Source of the DNA: Streptomyces kronopolitis
GTDB lineage: Bacteria; Actinomycetota; Actinomycetes; Streptomycetales; Streptomycetaceae
Length of the DNA: 44,307 nt
Reading direction: 5' to 3'
NCBI RefSeq assembly: GCF_014646275.1
Contig: NZ_BMND01000044.1
Span: 1 to 44,307, forward strand
Positions 13,196 through 20,966 of this stretch are shown here, piece by piece. Numbering within the stretch: the stretch's first letter is position 1; every line of letters begins with the position of its first letter. The notes under the pieces are model-generated. The model ran no database searches, was not told the origin of the DNA, and was given only the letters and a program-made list of their open reading frames with translations. The position numbers were made by a program, and so were the translations under genes.

Positions 13196-14557
13196 ATGGC
13201 AGTCAGCGGCAGGGCGCGCGCCCTCTACCAGCGCATCGCGGACGGGATCCGCGACCAGATCATGGACGGAACCCTTGGCGCGGGTGCCCGGCTGCCCACT
13301 GAGGCTGAGATCGCCAGTAAGTGGAGCACCACCCGGACCACCGCCGTCCAGGGTCTGAAAGTGCTGGTCAATGAAGGTCTGATCGTGAGCGATCGCCCCC
13401 GCGGCTACTTCGTCCGCAGCCGGAGGCCGATGGTCTACCGACCGCAGGGCGAGTTCTGGAAGCGCCCGCTGTCCCCCGAGATGGATGCCTTCCTCACGCA
13501 GATGTCAGAGGAAGGCCGAGAGGCCAGCCAAAACATCGAGGTCGCTGTCGAGACGCCAGGCAAGCATGTCCGCGAGCGCCTCCAGCTCGGTGAAGACGAC
13601 CTCGTCGTTGTACGCCGCCGGGTCCGCTTCGTCGACGGCGTGCCCTACAACACGAACGACAGTCACTTTCCTCTCACGCTCGTGCAGAACAGCGAGATCA
13701 TGCGTCCCGACGACATCGCTCGCGGCGCCAACGCGGTACTGGCCGAGCTGGGCTACGAGCAGGTTCGTGCCCTGGATGAGATCCACGTGCGCATGCCCAC
13801 CCCGACCGAGGCGGACCGGCTCCAACTCGGCCCAGGAACACCGGTCGCGGTGCACCTGTGCACCGGCTACACCGAGGACGGCAAGCCGGTCCGAACCGTG
13901 ATGAACGTGCTCCCGGGCGACCGGCACGTCATCACCTACGAGCGCAGCCGCCAACGGTTGGGATCCGAGCCGACGATTCGCCAGGCCAATGAGCAAGACC
14001 TCCCCATCGTCGTTGAACTCTGGGAGCACGCCGCATCCTGGCTACGCGAGCGCGGCATCGACCAGTGGCAGTACGCCCCACGCGAAGACCGGATCAAGGC
14101 AAACCTCGCCGCCGGCGAGTGCTGGATCGTGGAAGTGGACCGCACTCCCGTCGCCACCATCACCGTGGACGGGCATGCGGATAGTGACTTCTGGGACCGA
14201 GACGAGGCCGCCGAAGCCGCCCTCTATGTGCACCGCATGGTCGTGCGCCGTGACGTGGCCGGCCTCGATCTGGGCTCGGCCATGCTCGACTGGGCCAGCA
14301 AGCGCGCCGCCGACCAGGGGAAGACCTGGCTGCGCCTGGACGCCTGGCGCAGCAACGACGGCCTGCGGGCGTACTACAGCAACCGCGGCTTCACCCATGT
14401 GCGCACAGTCGAAGCGGAAGGCCGGCGCAGCGGTGCGCTGTTCCAGCGTCCCGCTGGACGGGTTCGCGGCGTTGGACCGGAACTCCGGAGTGCCGGTAGA
14501 CAGACCGGCGACCAAGTCGGTCGCGCTGCTGGGATATGGGCGCACGGCCCGCGATAG
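13196..14557 (+). CDS. GntR-UTRA transcriptional regulator fused to a GNAT acetyltransferase
   Basis: A 453-aa product. Residues 5-75 are a GntR winged helix (L-P-T-E-A-E-I-A, T-T-R-T-T-A-V-Q-G-L-K-V-L-V-N-E-G-L-I). Residues about 95-250 are a UTRA ligand-binding domain (R-R-R-V-R-F-V-D-G-V-P-Y, L-Q-L-G-P-G-T-P-V). Residues about 256-425 are a GNAT domain (I-R-Q-A-N-E-Q-D-L, L-Y-V-H-R-M-V-V-R-R, L-G-S-A-M-L-D-W, L-R-A-Y-Y-S-N-R-G-F). The fusion could couple ligand sensing or repressor activity to acetylation. The likely target is its own divergent promoter region. The last 35 residues are low-complexity. No ribosome site is present, in line with a leaderless mRNA. Confidence 0.9.
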   Translation: MAVSGRARALYQRIADGIRDQIMDGTLGAGARLPTEAEIASKWSTTRTTAVQGLKVLVNEGLIVSDRPRGYFVRSRRPMVYRPQGEFWKRPLSPEMDAFLTQMSEEGREASQNIEVAVETPGKHVRERLQLGEDDLVVVRRRVRFVDGVPYNTNDSHFPLTLVQNSEIMRPDDIARGANAVLAELGYEQVRALDEIHVRMPTPTEADRLQLGPGTPVAVHLCTGYTEDGKPVRTVMNVLPGDRHVITYERSRQRLGSEPTIRQANEQDLPIVVELWEHAASWLRERGIDQWQYAPREDRIKANLAAGECWIVEVDRTPVATITVDGHADSDFWDRDEAAEAALYVHRMVVRRDVAGLDLGSAMLDWASKRAADQGKTWLRLDAWRSNDGLRAYYSNRGFTHVRTVEAEGRRSGALFQRPAGRVRGVGPELRSAGRQTGDQVGRAAGIWAHGPR

Positions 14558-14585
14558 GGTGACCCCGACGTTGATCAAAAAGAAG

Positions 14586-14627
14586 GTGGCCCCGTCAATC
14601 GCCCTTGGATAAGGCGAGAGGGGCCAC
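14586..14627 (+). terminator. Terminator of the GntR-GNAT gene
   Basis: GTGGCCCC (14586-14593) pairs with GGGGCCAC (14620-14627), enclosing a second hairpin TCGCC-CTT / AAGGCGA. An A-run precedes it on the plus strand, so it could also act on leftward transcripts. Confidence 0.6.
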
Positions 14628-14698
14628 ATGGCTGGAGACCTTGTAGGAGGGGTCCTCAGCCTGCCGAGCACCCTTAAGCGTAAGGAAGGTGCCGCGAC

Positions 14699-14830
14699 AT
14701 GTTCAGGGTACCCGTACCCAGCACCGGACTCACCGCACCCTGCCGTGGTGCCAGCAGCTGCATGTACGGCGGGGTGTTTGTGCTGTCTGGGCACACCTCG
14801 ACCAGCCCTCGGTGGAGGGGGTCGAGATGA
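14699..14830 (+). CDS. Possible 43-aa peptide
   Basis: ATG at 14699 with AAGGA about 10 bases upstream and TGA at 14828. The peptide has two Cys and Ser/Gly-rich sequence and resembles nothing I know. It lies in an otherwise non-coding region, so it may be a leader peptide or a chance frame. Confidence 0.25.
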   Translation: MFRVPVPSTGLTAPCRGASSCMYGGVFVLSGHTSTSPRWRGSR

Positions 14831-15464
14831 CGTAGGAGCTAGGGCGGCTCGACCGCCCGGGACGCTCAGTCATTCCTGGTGTTGGCGCACCTTGACTGGC
14901 GTCCCCCGTCACCAGAGGGGTTTGGCAGCCCCTCTGAAGGGAGTGTTCTTCCGGTTGGCCCCGGTCGAACAGTTCGAACTCGGTTCTGGAGAGAACCCGA
15001 AGCACCACGAAGGGCTTCGTTGTGCATCCACCGAAGCGGAGCGTTGTCATTTTGCAGCACCGGTCTACCTTTTACCAGCCCGCCCATGCCCCTTTGGCGT
15101 GGAATGGGTGTTCTATCCTTCCTCGCCGGTCGGTTTTCGCCACCGGCGCTAGGGGATTTCAGCCAGCCACCAGTGATCGCGACGGGTCGGTTTCCCGCCC
15201 TGCAGGACGCGGAACGCGGTCGTCGGCTCGGCCCGCGGGACGGAGCACGTTCGCGTCCGCTGTCCACAGGCAATCCGGTGGACCGTTTCGCATGATCTTT
15301 TTTCCGCCCCATGTCACATCAGCGTTTTCAGCGGTCCGCTCTCTGTATGTGACCTGCATGTATGCCCCCCAACCTCTCTCTGCCTCCTGCCCCAGCCTGT
15401 CCGCTTCCTCTCGTGGCGACGGCCCGCACGACGGGCTCGGTGGCTTGGCTGAGGGGAGGTGGCT
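14831..15464. other. Structured non-coding region before the 901-aa gene (candidate origin or regulatory RNA)
   Basis: The G+C content looks lower than in flanking genes and no frame is convincing. Inverted repeats are dense: CAGAGGGG/CCCCTCTG near 14920, GTTCGAAC near 14970, GGTTCT/AGAACC near 14983, GCACCACGAAG/CTTCGTTGTGC near 15003 with one mismatch, and GTCACAT/ATGTGAC near 15314. CTGTCCACA at 15260 differs by one base from the Streptomyces DnaA box TTGTCCACA, and a T-run occurs near 15298. Proximity to the putative replication gene makes an origin plausible, but this is inference. Confidence 0.4.
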
Positions 15465-18170
15465 GTGAGCGGGTCGACGATGGCGGTGCGGCCGGCGGGG
15501 CCGGTGCCGGTGTGGAGGGCAGCTAGCTGGCTGACGCATACGGAGAAGGTGCGCGGCCGGCTGCGGGGAGCGCTGCATGAGCTGATGAAGCAGCCGGGTC
15601 TGGCGGGTGCGCCGGATTCGGTGCGGATGACGACGGTGGCCCTGGCTGCGAGGACGTCGGCAGCGGACCTCACGGTCGACATGACGGCCCGGGAGCTGGG
15701 CCGTTGGGTCGGGGTGTCGGCGTCGACCATCGGCCATGAGGTGCGTCCGCATCTGAATCGGGAGAAGGTCGCCGACTCCGAGAACCGGCTGCGGCCTGGC
15801 ACGCAGGTCATCACCGCCATCCGCTGGCAGCTGCTGCCGCTGCTCGATGCCCGGCACCACCAGCCCGCCGACCACCCTCTGCGGCTGCAGAAGGTGGAGT
15901 TCGCGGTCCTGTGGGGGCTGTTGGAGGCGGTGTGCGCTCCGGGCTGGTCCCATGCCGACGGTACGCAGACGCCCCCAGGGCTGCTGGGCACGCGCACCGG
16001 CCGGGGCGCTGCGACGGACCGTCTGGCGCTGCTTTTGCTGGTGCTGGAGTCGCGTGCGACGGGTGTGGTGCGGCTGTGCGGCGGTGCGGTCGACGAGCAC
16101 GGGCGCATGGCGGCCACGATCGCGCGACTGCTGGGCTGCTCGTCGGCTGAGGGTGCTCAGGTCCTGGCCCGGCTGGTGGCCGCGGGCGTGGTGGAGGCCC
16201 GGGTGACGCCGGGCGGCCGGGAGCAGCTGGTGATCCCGGCGGTGGAGACGGCATACCGGGAGATGCGCCGATTCCAGCGGGCTCAGGGACGTCCTGGAGG
16301 GCTGGTTCCGGGGCCGCGAAAGGGTGCGACAACTGCAGGGGGGGACCAAACCCCGACGCAGACAGCAAAACCGCAGGCCAACATGGGTAGACCGGCCTCG
16401 GGAACAGGTTCGGCTTCTGCAGGACTGCACGCTAACCACACACCTATGGCTGATCTGGGGGATGTGGGTGCGGGGGGTAGTGGCTTTTCCGGCCATGGCC
16501 GTGGGGGGTCCGGTGATCTGCCGGGACGCGCATGCGCACGCGAGGACCAGGCCGCAGACACCGACACCACCGCTGCGCCCGTGCCGGTGACCGGTGGCGG
16601 GGACGGCCCGCTGCGCGGGGAAATGCCGAAGACTCCCCCCACCATCCCGATGCAGCCAGAAGGTCAGGAGCAGGCTGCGGGCGACGCCGGCGCCGGTTCT
16701 GGGCTGGACGCCGCCGCTGAGCTGCTCGCTGGCATGGGCAGGTGTCACAGCGGCGAGCTGCGGGGGAGGGTTCCCCGGCCGCGTCATGAACTGCAGGTAG
16801 CTCTTGCTCCGGTCGAGGCTCTGTGGGACCGGCTGGAGTGGGACAGCACCCGCCGCCTGGTGGAGAAGGCGGCTCGCCGCGAGCTTCGCCGGGCGGCGAC
16901 CTGGGTGGGCGAAGACCGCGCCGGGCACTACCTCGCCCGGCGGCTGACGCGCCGTCTGACCGCCCAGCCCGGCCGCGCCTCCGGCGTCAACGACCCGGTG
17001 GGCTGGCTGCTCGGCCGGGGCCTGCCGCGCCTGAGCCCCTGCACCGACCAGCGGTGCGACGACGGCACCCTGATGCACTCCGGCGCCGACTGCGAGCGCT
17101 GCGAGGACCAGGTCCTCGACCTCCGCGCCCGCCGCCGCCGCGTCGCCGCCCAGGTCCAGGCCCAGCTGCCCGACGCCACCTCCGAACAGCAGCATGCCGC
17201 GTTCGAGGACCAGCTGCGCGCCGCGGTGGACGCCGATGCCGCGCGGTTCGAGGAGCGCCGCCGCGAGCAGGCAGCCAAGGACGCAGCGGCGGACGCGAAG
17301 GCCGCCGCGGCCCGCGCCCAGCAGAAGGCTGACGAAGCCGCGCGGCGGGCGATGCCGTGCGCACAGTGCGGCGAACCCGAAACCGGCGGGCTGTGCGGGA
17401 CATGCTGGGGCTGGGAGGAGACCGAAAGACTCCTCACCGAGGCCACGACGCTCGTGGCCGCGGGATGCGGCGAACCCGACGACCCCGAGCTGACCCAGGT
17501 GCTCGCCGACATGGCCGAGGCCGAGGCCCGCACCCGCATCCAGGACGCCTGCGCCCAGACCGACGCCGCAGGTGCCACCGACAGCATGATCGCGCTGGCC
17601 GCGAAGCTGAAAGCCCAGGAAATCGTCCGCGAATACCGCACCACCGCACTGCGCACGCTCGGCTGCAGCCTCCAGGCCGACGCCGAGGCCCGCAACGCCC
17701 ACGCAGCGCAGATGCGCCGCCGCCACCTTCACCCCTCGGCCGAGGCCGCCGAACAGGCTGCGGAACAGGCTGCGGAACAGGCCGCCGAACAGGCCCGCCG
17801 CCGCACCGCTGAGTACCTGCTGACCCAGCGCAGCAGCGCCTGGCTCACCGCGCACCCCCCGGTGCCGGTGGAACGGGCCTCCGACGGCCAGCCCACGGTC
17901 TACGAAACCGGCGCCGCCCAGGCCCGCGCCGCCGTGGCCGCCCGCTGCGCCCAGGACAACCACACCGACCAGCGAGTGGCCGCCCGGCCCGGCAGGCGCC
18001 TGCTGCGCCCGGAGCCCGACGCGCTGCAGGCCGCAGCCGCGGAGGACGCAACCGCGCGGCTGCGGGCGCAGATCGCCGCCGAAATGCCCGGCCTGGCAGC
18101 CATTACCGCCACCCACCACGGAACCACCTACGACATGCCCTCCGCCTCCGAGGCGGGGCAGCGCTCATGA
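15465..18170 (+). CDS. Large DNA-binding protein, candidate replication initiator (901 aa)
   Basis: A 901-aa product from the GTG at 15465, five bases after GGGGAGG; a GTG at 15459 is possible. Residues about 70-110 look like a helix-turn-helix (T-A-R-E-L-G-R-W-V-G-V-S-A-S-T-I), and residues 205-250 like a winged helix. A Gly/Thr-rich linker covers about 280-420. Around residues 520-545 is a zinc-ribbon-like C-x5-C-x-D-G-T and C-x2-C, and near 630-648 a C-x2-C / C-x2-C pair. Coiled-coil stretches follow, including A-E-Q-A repeated from 12-base DNA repeats. This architecture fits large Rep-type proteins of Streptomyces plasmids, but I cannot name the family. Copies of its 3' end recur at 22737 and 23971. 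Confidence 0.7.
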   Translation: MSGSTMAVRPAGPVPVWRAASWLTHTEKVRGRLRGALHELMKQPGLAGAPDSVRMTTVALAARTSAADLTVDMTARELGRWVGVSASTIGHEVRPHLNREKVADSENRLRPGTQVITAIRWQLLPLLDARHHQPADHPLRLQKVEFAVLWGLLEAVCAPGWSHADGTQTPPGLLGTRTGRGAATDRLALLLLVLESRATGVVRLCGGAVDEHGRMAATIARLLGCSSAEGAQVLARLVAAGVVEARVTPGGREQLVIPAVETAYREMRRFQRAQGRPGGLVPGPRKGATTAGGDQTPTQTAKPQANMGRPASGTGSASAGLHANHTPMADLGDVGAGGSGFSGHGRGGSGDLPGRACAREDQAADTDTTAAPVPVTGGGDGPLRGEMPKTPPTIPMQPEGQEQAAGDAGAGSGLDAAAELLAGMGRCHSGELRGRVPRPRHELQVALAPVEALWDRLEWDSTRRLVEKAARRELRRAATWVGEDRAGHYLARRLTRRLTAQPGRASGVNDPVGWLLGRGLPRLSPCTDQRCDDGTLMHSGADCERCEDQVLDLRARRRRVAAQVQAQLPDATSEQQHAAFEDQLRAAVDADAARFEERRREQAAKDAAADAKAAAARAQQKADEAARRAMPCAQCGEPETGGLCGTCWGWEETERLLTEATTLVAAGCGEPDDPELTQVLADMAEAEARTRIQDACAQTDAAGATDSMIALAAKLKAQEIVREYRTTALRTLGCSLQADAEARNAHAAQMRRRHLHPSAEAAEQAAEQAAEQAAEQARRRTAEYLLTQRSSAWLTAHPPVPVERASDGQPTVYETGAAQARAAVAARCAQDNHTDQRVAARPGRRLLRPEPDALQAAAAEDATARLRAQIAAEMPGLAAITATHHGTTYDMPSASEAGQRS

Positions 18171-18286
18171 CCTGCCAGACCGCGCGCTTTCCTGTCGCAG
18201 CCCTCCGACCGGCCGATACCAACACGGTCAGCGCGCTGTCGCGCTGGAGAAGCCAGCCGTCCTGGACGGCCAAACCATCAGCACTG

Positions 18287-18306
18287 CTGTACAGGTTGCT
18301 GTACAG
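18287..18306 (+). promoter_or_regulatory. Tandem CTGTACAG operators of the antitoxin gene
   Basis: Two perfect 8-bp palindromes CTGTACAG (18287-18294 and 18299-18306) are 12 bases apart, immediately before the antitoxin ATG. Closely spaced palindromes are typical sites for autoregulation by ribbon-helix-helix antitoxins. Confidence 0.65.
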
Positions 18307-18313
18307 TCGGGGT

Positions 18314-18562
18314 ATGTCGAAGCCAGTGACGATCCGAGTCGATGACCAGCTGCATGCCTTGCTCAAGGAACGTGCGGAGGCCGAGGGAACCACGGTGACT
18401 GCACTCATCGCCCGCGCCGCGCATGACGCGGTCCGCGACCCTCGCCTCGAAGGCGCCGCTGAAGTCTTCCGCGCCTTCGTCAACGACAATGCCGACGCGT
18501 TCGACGCCGCCTTCCCCGAGGACGCCCCGTCCCGGCTGGACGCACCGGGGCGGGCCGCCTGA
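18314..18562 (+). CDS. Ribbon-helix-helix (CopG-type) antitoxin
   Basis: An 82-aa product. I chose the ATG at 18314 because the fold begins there: strand P-V-T-I-R-V, helix D-D-Q-L-H-A-L-L-K-E-R-A-E-A-E-G, and helix T-V-T-A-L-I-A-R-A-A-H-D-A-V. That is a ribbon-helix-helix DNA-binding domain. The acidic C-terminal half would bind and block the toxin. The stop is one base from the toxin GTG. It is probably autoregulated through the two CTGTACAG palindromes upstream. Confidence 0.85.
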   Translation: MSKPVTIRVDDQLHALLKERAEAEGTTVTALIARAAHDAVRDPRLEGAAEVFRAFVNDNADAFDAAFPEDAPSRLDAPGRAA

Positions 18563-18563
18563 C

Positions 18564-18935
18564 GTGGAGCTCTACGTCGACATCCGCTGGCTCCTGGAGC
18601 GCCAGGCGGAGGTCCTCCCCAAGCATCCGCACATCCACGACTTCACGAGCCTGGTGGCTGCCGTCGGACGCCACCGCGTCAACACCCCCAGAGTCGGCGC
18701 CACCGTCGACAACTCCTGGCGCGCCGCCGTCCTGATGCACACCGTCATCCGGCTGCGCCCCCTGCCCGCTCGCAACGCTCTGTTCGGCGCGGGCCTGGTC
18801 GTGGCGTACATGGACGCCGCCGGCGAAGGCATCGACGCGCCCTACGGCGCGCTCATCGACCTCGCCCGAGACATCGACGCCGGCCGGTCCGCCGCGTACG
18901 ACGCAGCCGACCGCATCCGTTCCTGGCGGATCTGA
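18564..18935 (+). CDS. Fic/Doc-like toxin with altered catalytic motif
   Basis: A 123-aa product starting at the GTG one base after the antitoxin stop. The order L-Y-V-D-I-R-W-L-L, then H-D-F-x-x-L-V-A-A-V-G-R-H, then A-A-V-L-M-H-T-V-I-R-L-R-P-L-P-A-R-N-A-L follows Doc-type toxins from Streptomyces. Where Doc has the catalytic H-P-F-x-x-A-N-K-R, this protein has R-P-L-P-A-R-N-A-L, so the Fic histidine is replaced by Arg. It may act by another mechanism or be inactive, but it is intact and coupled to an antitoxin. Confidence 0.78.
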   Translation: MELYVDIRWLLERQAEVLPKHPHIHDFTSLVAAVGRHRVNTPRVGATVDNSWRAAVLMHTVIRLRPLPARNALFGAGLVVAYMDAAGEGIDAPYGALIDLARDIDAGRSAAYDAADRIRSWRI

Positions 18936-19132
18936 CCACCACCTCGCGCCCCTGGGCGCGGAACGCACCCGCGGAGGCTCTTGCCGGATCGGCCATCGGC
19001 CACGGGCTCGGTGGCCGCGCGGCTGACCGCCCACGGCCCACTCCTGCGGGGCCACTTGGTATGTTCCGTGACCGATCGGCCGGCCGCGGCTACTGTGCCG
19101 GTCTCTGTGCTGGCCGATCGACTGGGGGACCT

Positions 19133-19692
19133 GTGACCACCGCACCACCACTCACCACCCGGGCGGCGCTCCTGGCCGCCGTCGCGCTGTTCGCGCTGAC
19201 CGCCTGCGGCGGCGGCTCGGACAGCAAACCGGCCACCCCCGACCGGCCATCGGCCACCGCGCCGCCGGCCGACCCGCAGGCGGCCGATACAAACGCGCGG
19301 TGCTCACCGCCTATCGGGCGCTGTGGGAGGCGCGCACCCGCACCTACGCCAAGGCCGAGCTGGACCCGGCGGTAGCCCGCCACGCGGCGAACACGGCCCT
19401 GTCGAACGTCAAGCTGACGCTGGCCTACTACCAGGACCACGGCACGGTGATGCGCGGCACGCCGCGCATCGCGCCGAAGGTGACTGCGGTGAACACCACC
19501 GCCAAGCCGGCGAAGGCGGTGCTCACCGACTGCGTGGACACCCGCGACTACACCGAGGTCAACCGCAAGACCGGCAAGAAGGTGCCGGTGGGCGACGGCC
19601 CGCGCCGCCACGTCTACAACGCCACCGCCGTCCGGGTCGACGGCTCCTGGCGGATCTGGACGACGACGATCGAGCGGGACCGGACATGCTGA
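19133..19692 (+). pseudogene. Lipoprotein gene with a frameshift near 19290
   Basis: GTG at 19133 follows GGGGGA. The first frame has a lipoprotein signal (A-A-V-A-L-F-A-L-T-A-C) and a Ser/Pro linker. At about 19287-19294 (GATACAAACGC) coding moves to the -1 frame and continues as V-L-T-A-Y-R-A-L-W-E-A-R ... N-A-T-A-V-R-V-D-G-S-W-R-I-W to 19692. The joined protein would be about 186 aa and resembles secreted NTF2-like lipoproteins found beside actinomycete transfer genes. Frameshift by a one-base loss, sequencing error or programmed slippage cannot be separated here; the site is not a classic slippery heptamer. Confidence 0.7.
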
Positions 19693-20639
19693 CTCGCCGC
19701 CGCATGCGGATGCTCACGGTCCTGGCCGCTGCCACGGCGGCCGCGCTGCTGACGCCGGCGCCTTTGGCGGCCGCGGACGGCGATGGGGATGGCTCGGTGA
19801 GCTGCCCGCCTGACCGGCTGGACTGCGACCTGACGGCCAAGGACCCGGCGCCCGCCCCGGCCGGGAAGGCCGGTGTCCACCCCGGCAAGCAGCCCGGCCG
19901 CGTGCCGGGCTGCGCTATCGACGGCAAGGCGGTGCCGTGCCACCGGGACGGGATGGGGACGTTCAACAGCGCGGACGCCTGCTACTGGGCGCCGATGAAA
20001 CCGCAGCCAGCCAAGGACGATCCGGTGTGGAAGATCGCCAATGGCATCCCCGACGACTTCAAGCCCGGCGACACGGGCGCCCTGTATGAGGTGTCCTGTC
20101 CCGGCGCGGGACGGGAGCTGATGGGCGGGGTCACCTTCGCTGCCGCGCCCCCGAGCGCGAAGGGGCCCGACCTCCAGGCGCTCGCCCGCAAGGCAATCAG
20201 CAAGATGCGGCTGGACGGGCCGGACATCGCCAGCCCTCGCCCGACGGGCCGGTACGTCGTGGGGATGCCCATGTGGATGTGGGCGCGCAAGGGCCCGGCC
20301 ACTTACGGGCCGGCCACCACCACCGCCACCGCCGGAGCGGTGACCGTCACCGCGACGGCCACCGTCTCGCAGGTCCGTTGGGACATGGGCGACGGCTCCA
20401 CCGTCACCTGCTCCGGTGCCGGCACCCCCTACCGGCCGGAGTTCGGCAAACAACGGTCGCCGGACTGCGGGCACCTCTACCGGCACCCCTCCAACGACCA
20501 GCCCACCCACCGCTACCGGGTGCGGGCCACCGCCACCTGGACCGTGCACTGGACCGGCGCCGGGCAGGCCGGAGACCTCACCACCACCCGCGCCTCGACC
20601 GTCACGACCGCGGTAGGCGAGGCCCAGGTCCTCAACTGA
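19686..20639 (+). CDS. Secreted protein (317 aa)
   Basis: ATG at 19686 overlaps the lipoprotein stop (ATGCTGA), so the two are coupled. Residues 1-30 are a signal peptide (R-R-R-M-R-M-L, then Ala/Leu core, A-A-A-D). The mature part contains C-P-P-D-R-L-D-C-D, C-A-I-D-G-K-A-V-P-C, and two late Cys, all probably disulfide-bonded. The C-terminal half is beta-rich with W-D-M-G-D-G-S-T-V-T-C and H-x-Y-x-x-P, a PKD-like pattern. Pairs like this are frequent near conjugation genes of Streptomyces elements, possibly acting at the cell wall; the role is inferred. Confidence 0.78.
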   Translation: MLTRRRMRMLTVLAAATAAALLTPAPLAAADGDGDGSVSCPPDRLDCDLTAKDPAPAPAGKAGVHPGKQPGRVPGCAIDGKAVPCHRDGMGTFNSADACYWAPMKPQPAKDDPVWKIANGIPDDFKPGDTGALYEVSCPGAGRELMGGVTFAAAPPSAKGPDLQALARKAISKMRLDGPDIASPRPTGRYVVGMPMWMWARKGPATYGPATTTATAGAVTVTATATVSQVRWDMGDGSTVTCSGAGTPYRPEFGKQRSPDCGHLYRHPSNDQPTHRYRVRATATWTVHWTGAGQAGDLTTTRASTVTTAVGEAQVLN

Positions 20640-20900
20640 CCAACGTTGCCCTGCTGCACCCCCGGACGAGGCGTGAGCTGGCGCTGACGCACTTCAGCAG
20701 ACCTTCCTCAACGCCACCATCGCCCGGCGCAACCCCTGACCTCAAGCCGACTCGGAAGCGGATGGCCAGGCCAGGCGGACCTCGTGGCCCCGGCAATCTG
20801 CCGACCGTCGTCCTCAGCAGGTCCCGGCCGAGCCCTGCCCGCCGGTCTTCCTGACGACATGCGGTCGCGGGGCCCGGTGCGCCTGCGCCGATACAGTCGT
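20640..20900. other. Non-coding spacer between convergent genes
   Basis: No frame with a start and ribosome site was found. Composition is mixed and there is no obvious repeat until the terminator at 20901. Confidence 0.4.
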
Positions 20901-20943
20901 GCGGGGTGGCCGAAGCCAGCCTCATTGGCTCCGGCCACCCCGC
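20901..20943. terminator. Bidirectional terminator
   Basis: GCGGGGTGGCCG (20901-20912) and CGGCCACCCCGC (20932-20943) pair perfectly over 12 bp, with an inner AGCCA/TGGCT pairing. It stands between the rightward secreted-protein gene and the leftward 461-aa gene. Confidence 0.75.
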
Positions 20944-20966
20944 ATCTTGCTTGAGGTGCCCTGGGT

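Noticed and set aside
14900..15060. Internal linear-replicon telomere
   Set aside because: Several small palindromes resemble telomere foldbacks, but the ordered long palindrome series and a replicon end are absent.
14879..15295. 138-aa rightward frame in the structured region
   Set aside because: TTG start without ribosome site, Pro/Ser/Arg-rich composition, several hairpins inside it; treated as non-coding.
17745..17800. Tandem 12-base repeats as a separate repeat element
   Set aside because: They are in-frame codons for a repeated A-E-Q-A helix in the 901-aa protein, probably ordinary coding microsatellite expansion.
15159..18119. 986-aa leftward frame antisense to the 901-aa gene
   Set aside because: Shadow frame: Gly/Ala/Arg-rich with no motif, while the rightward frame has HTH and Cys motifs and a strong ribosome site.
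19323..20639. 438-aa frame joining the lipoprotein region to the secreted protein
   Set aside because: The first 120 residues are an out-of-frame, Arg/Gly/His-rich shadow; the true secreted protein begins at the signal peptide ATG at 19686.
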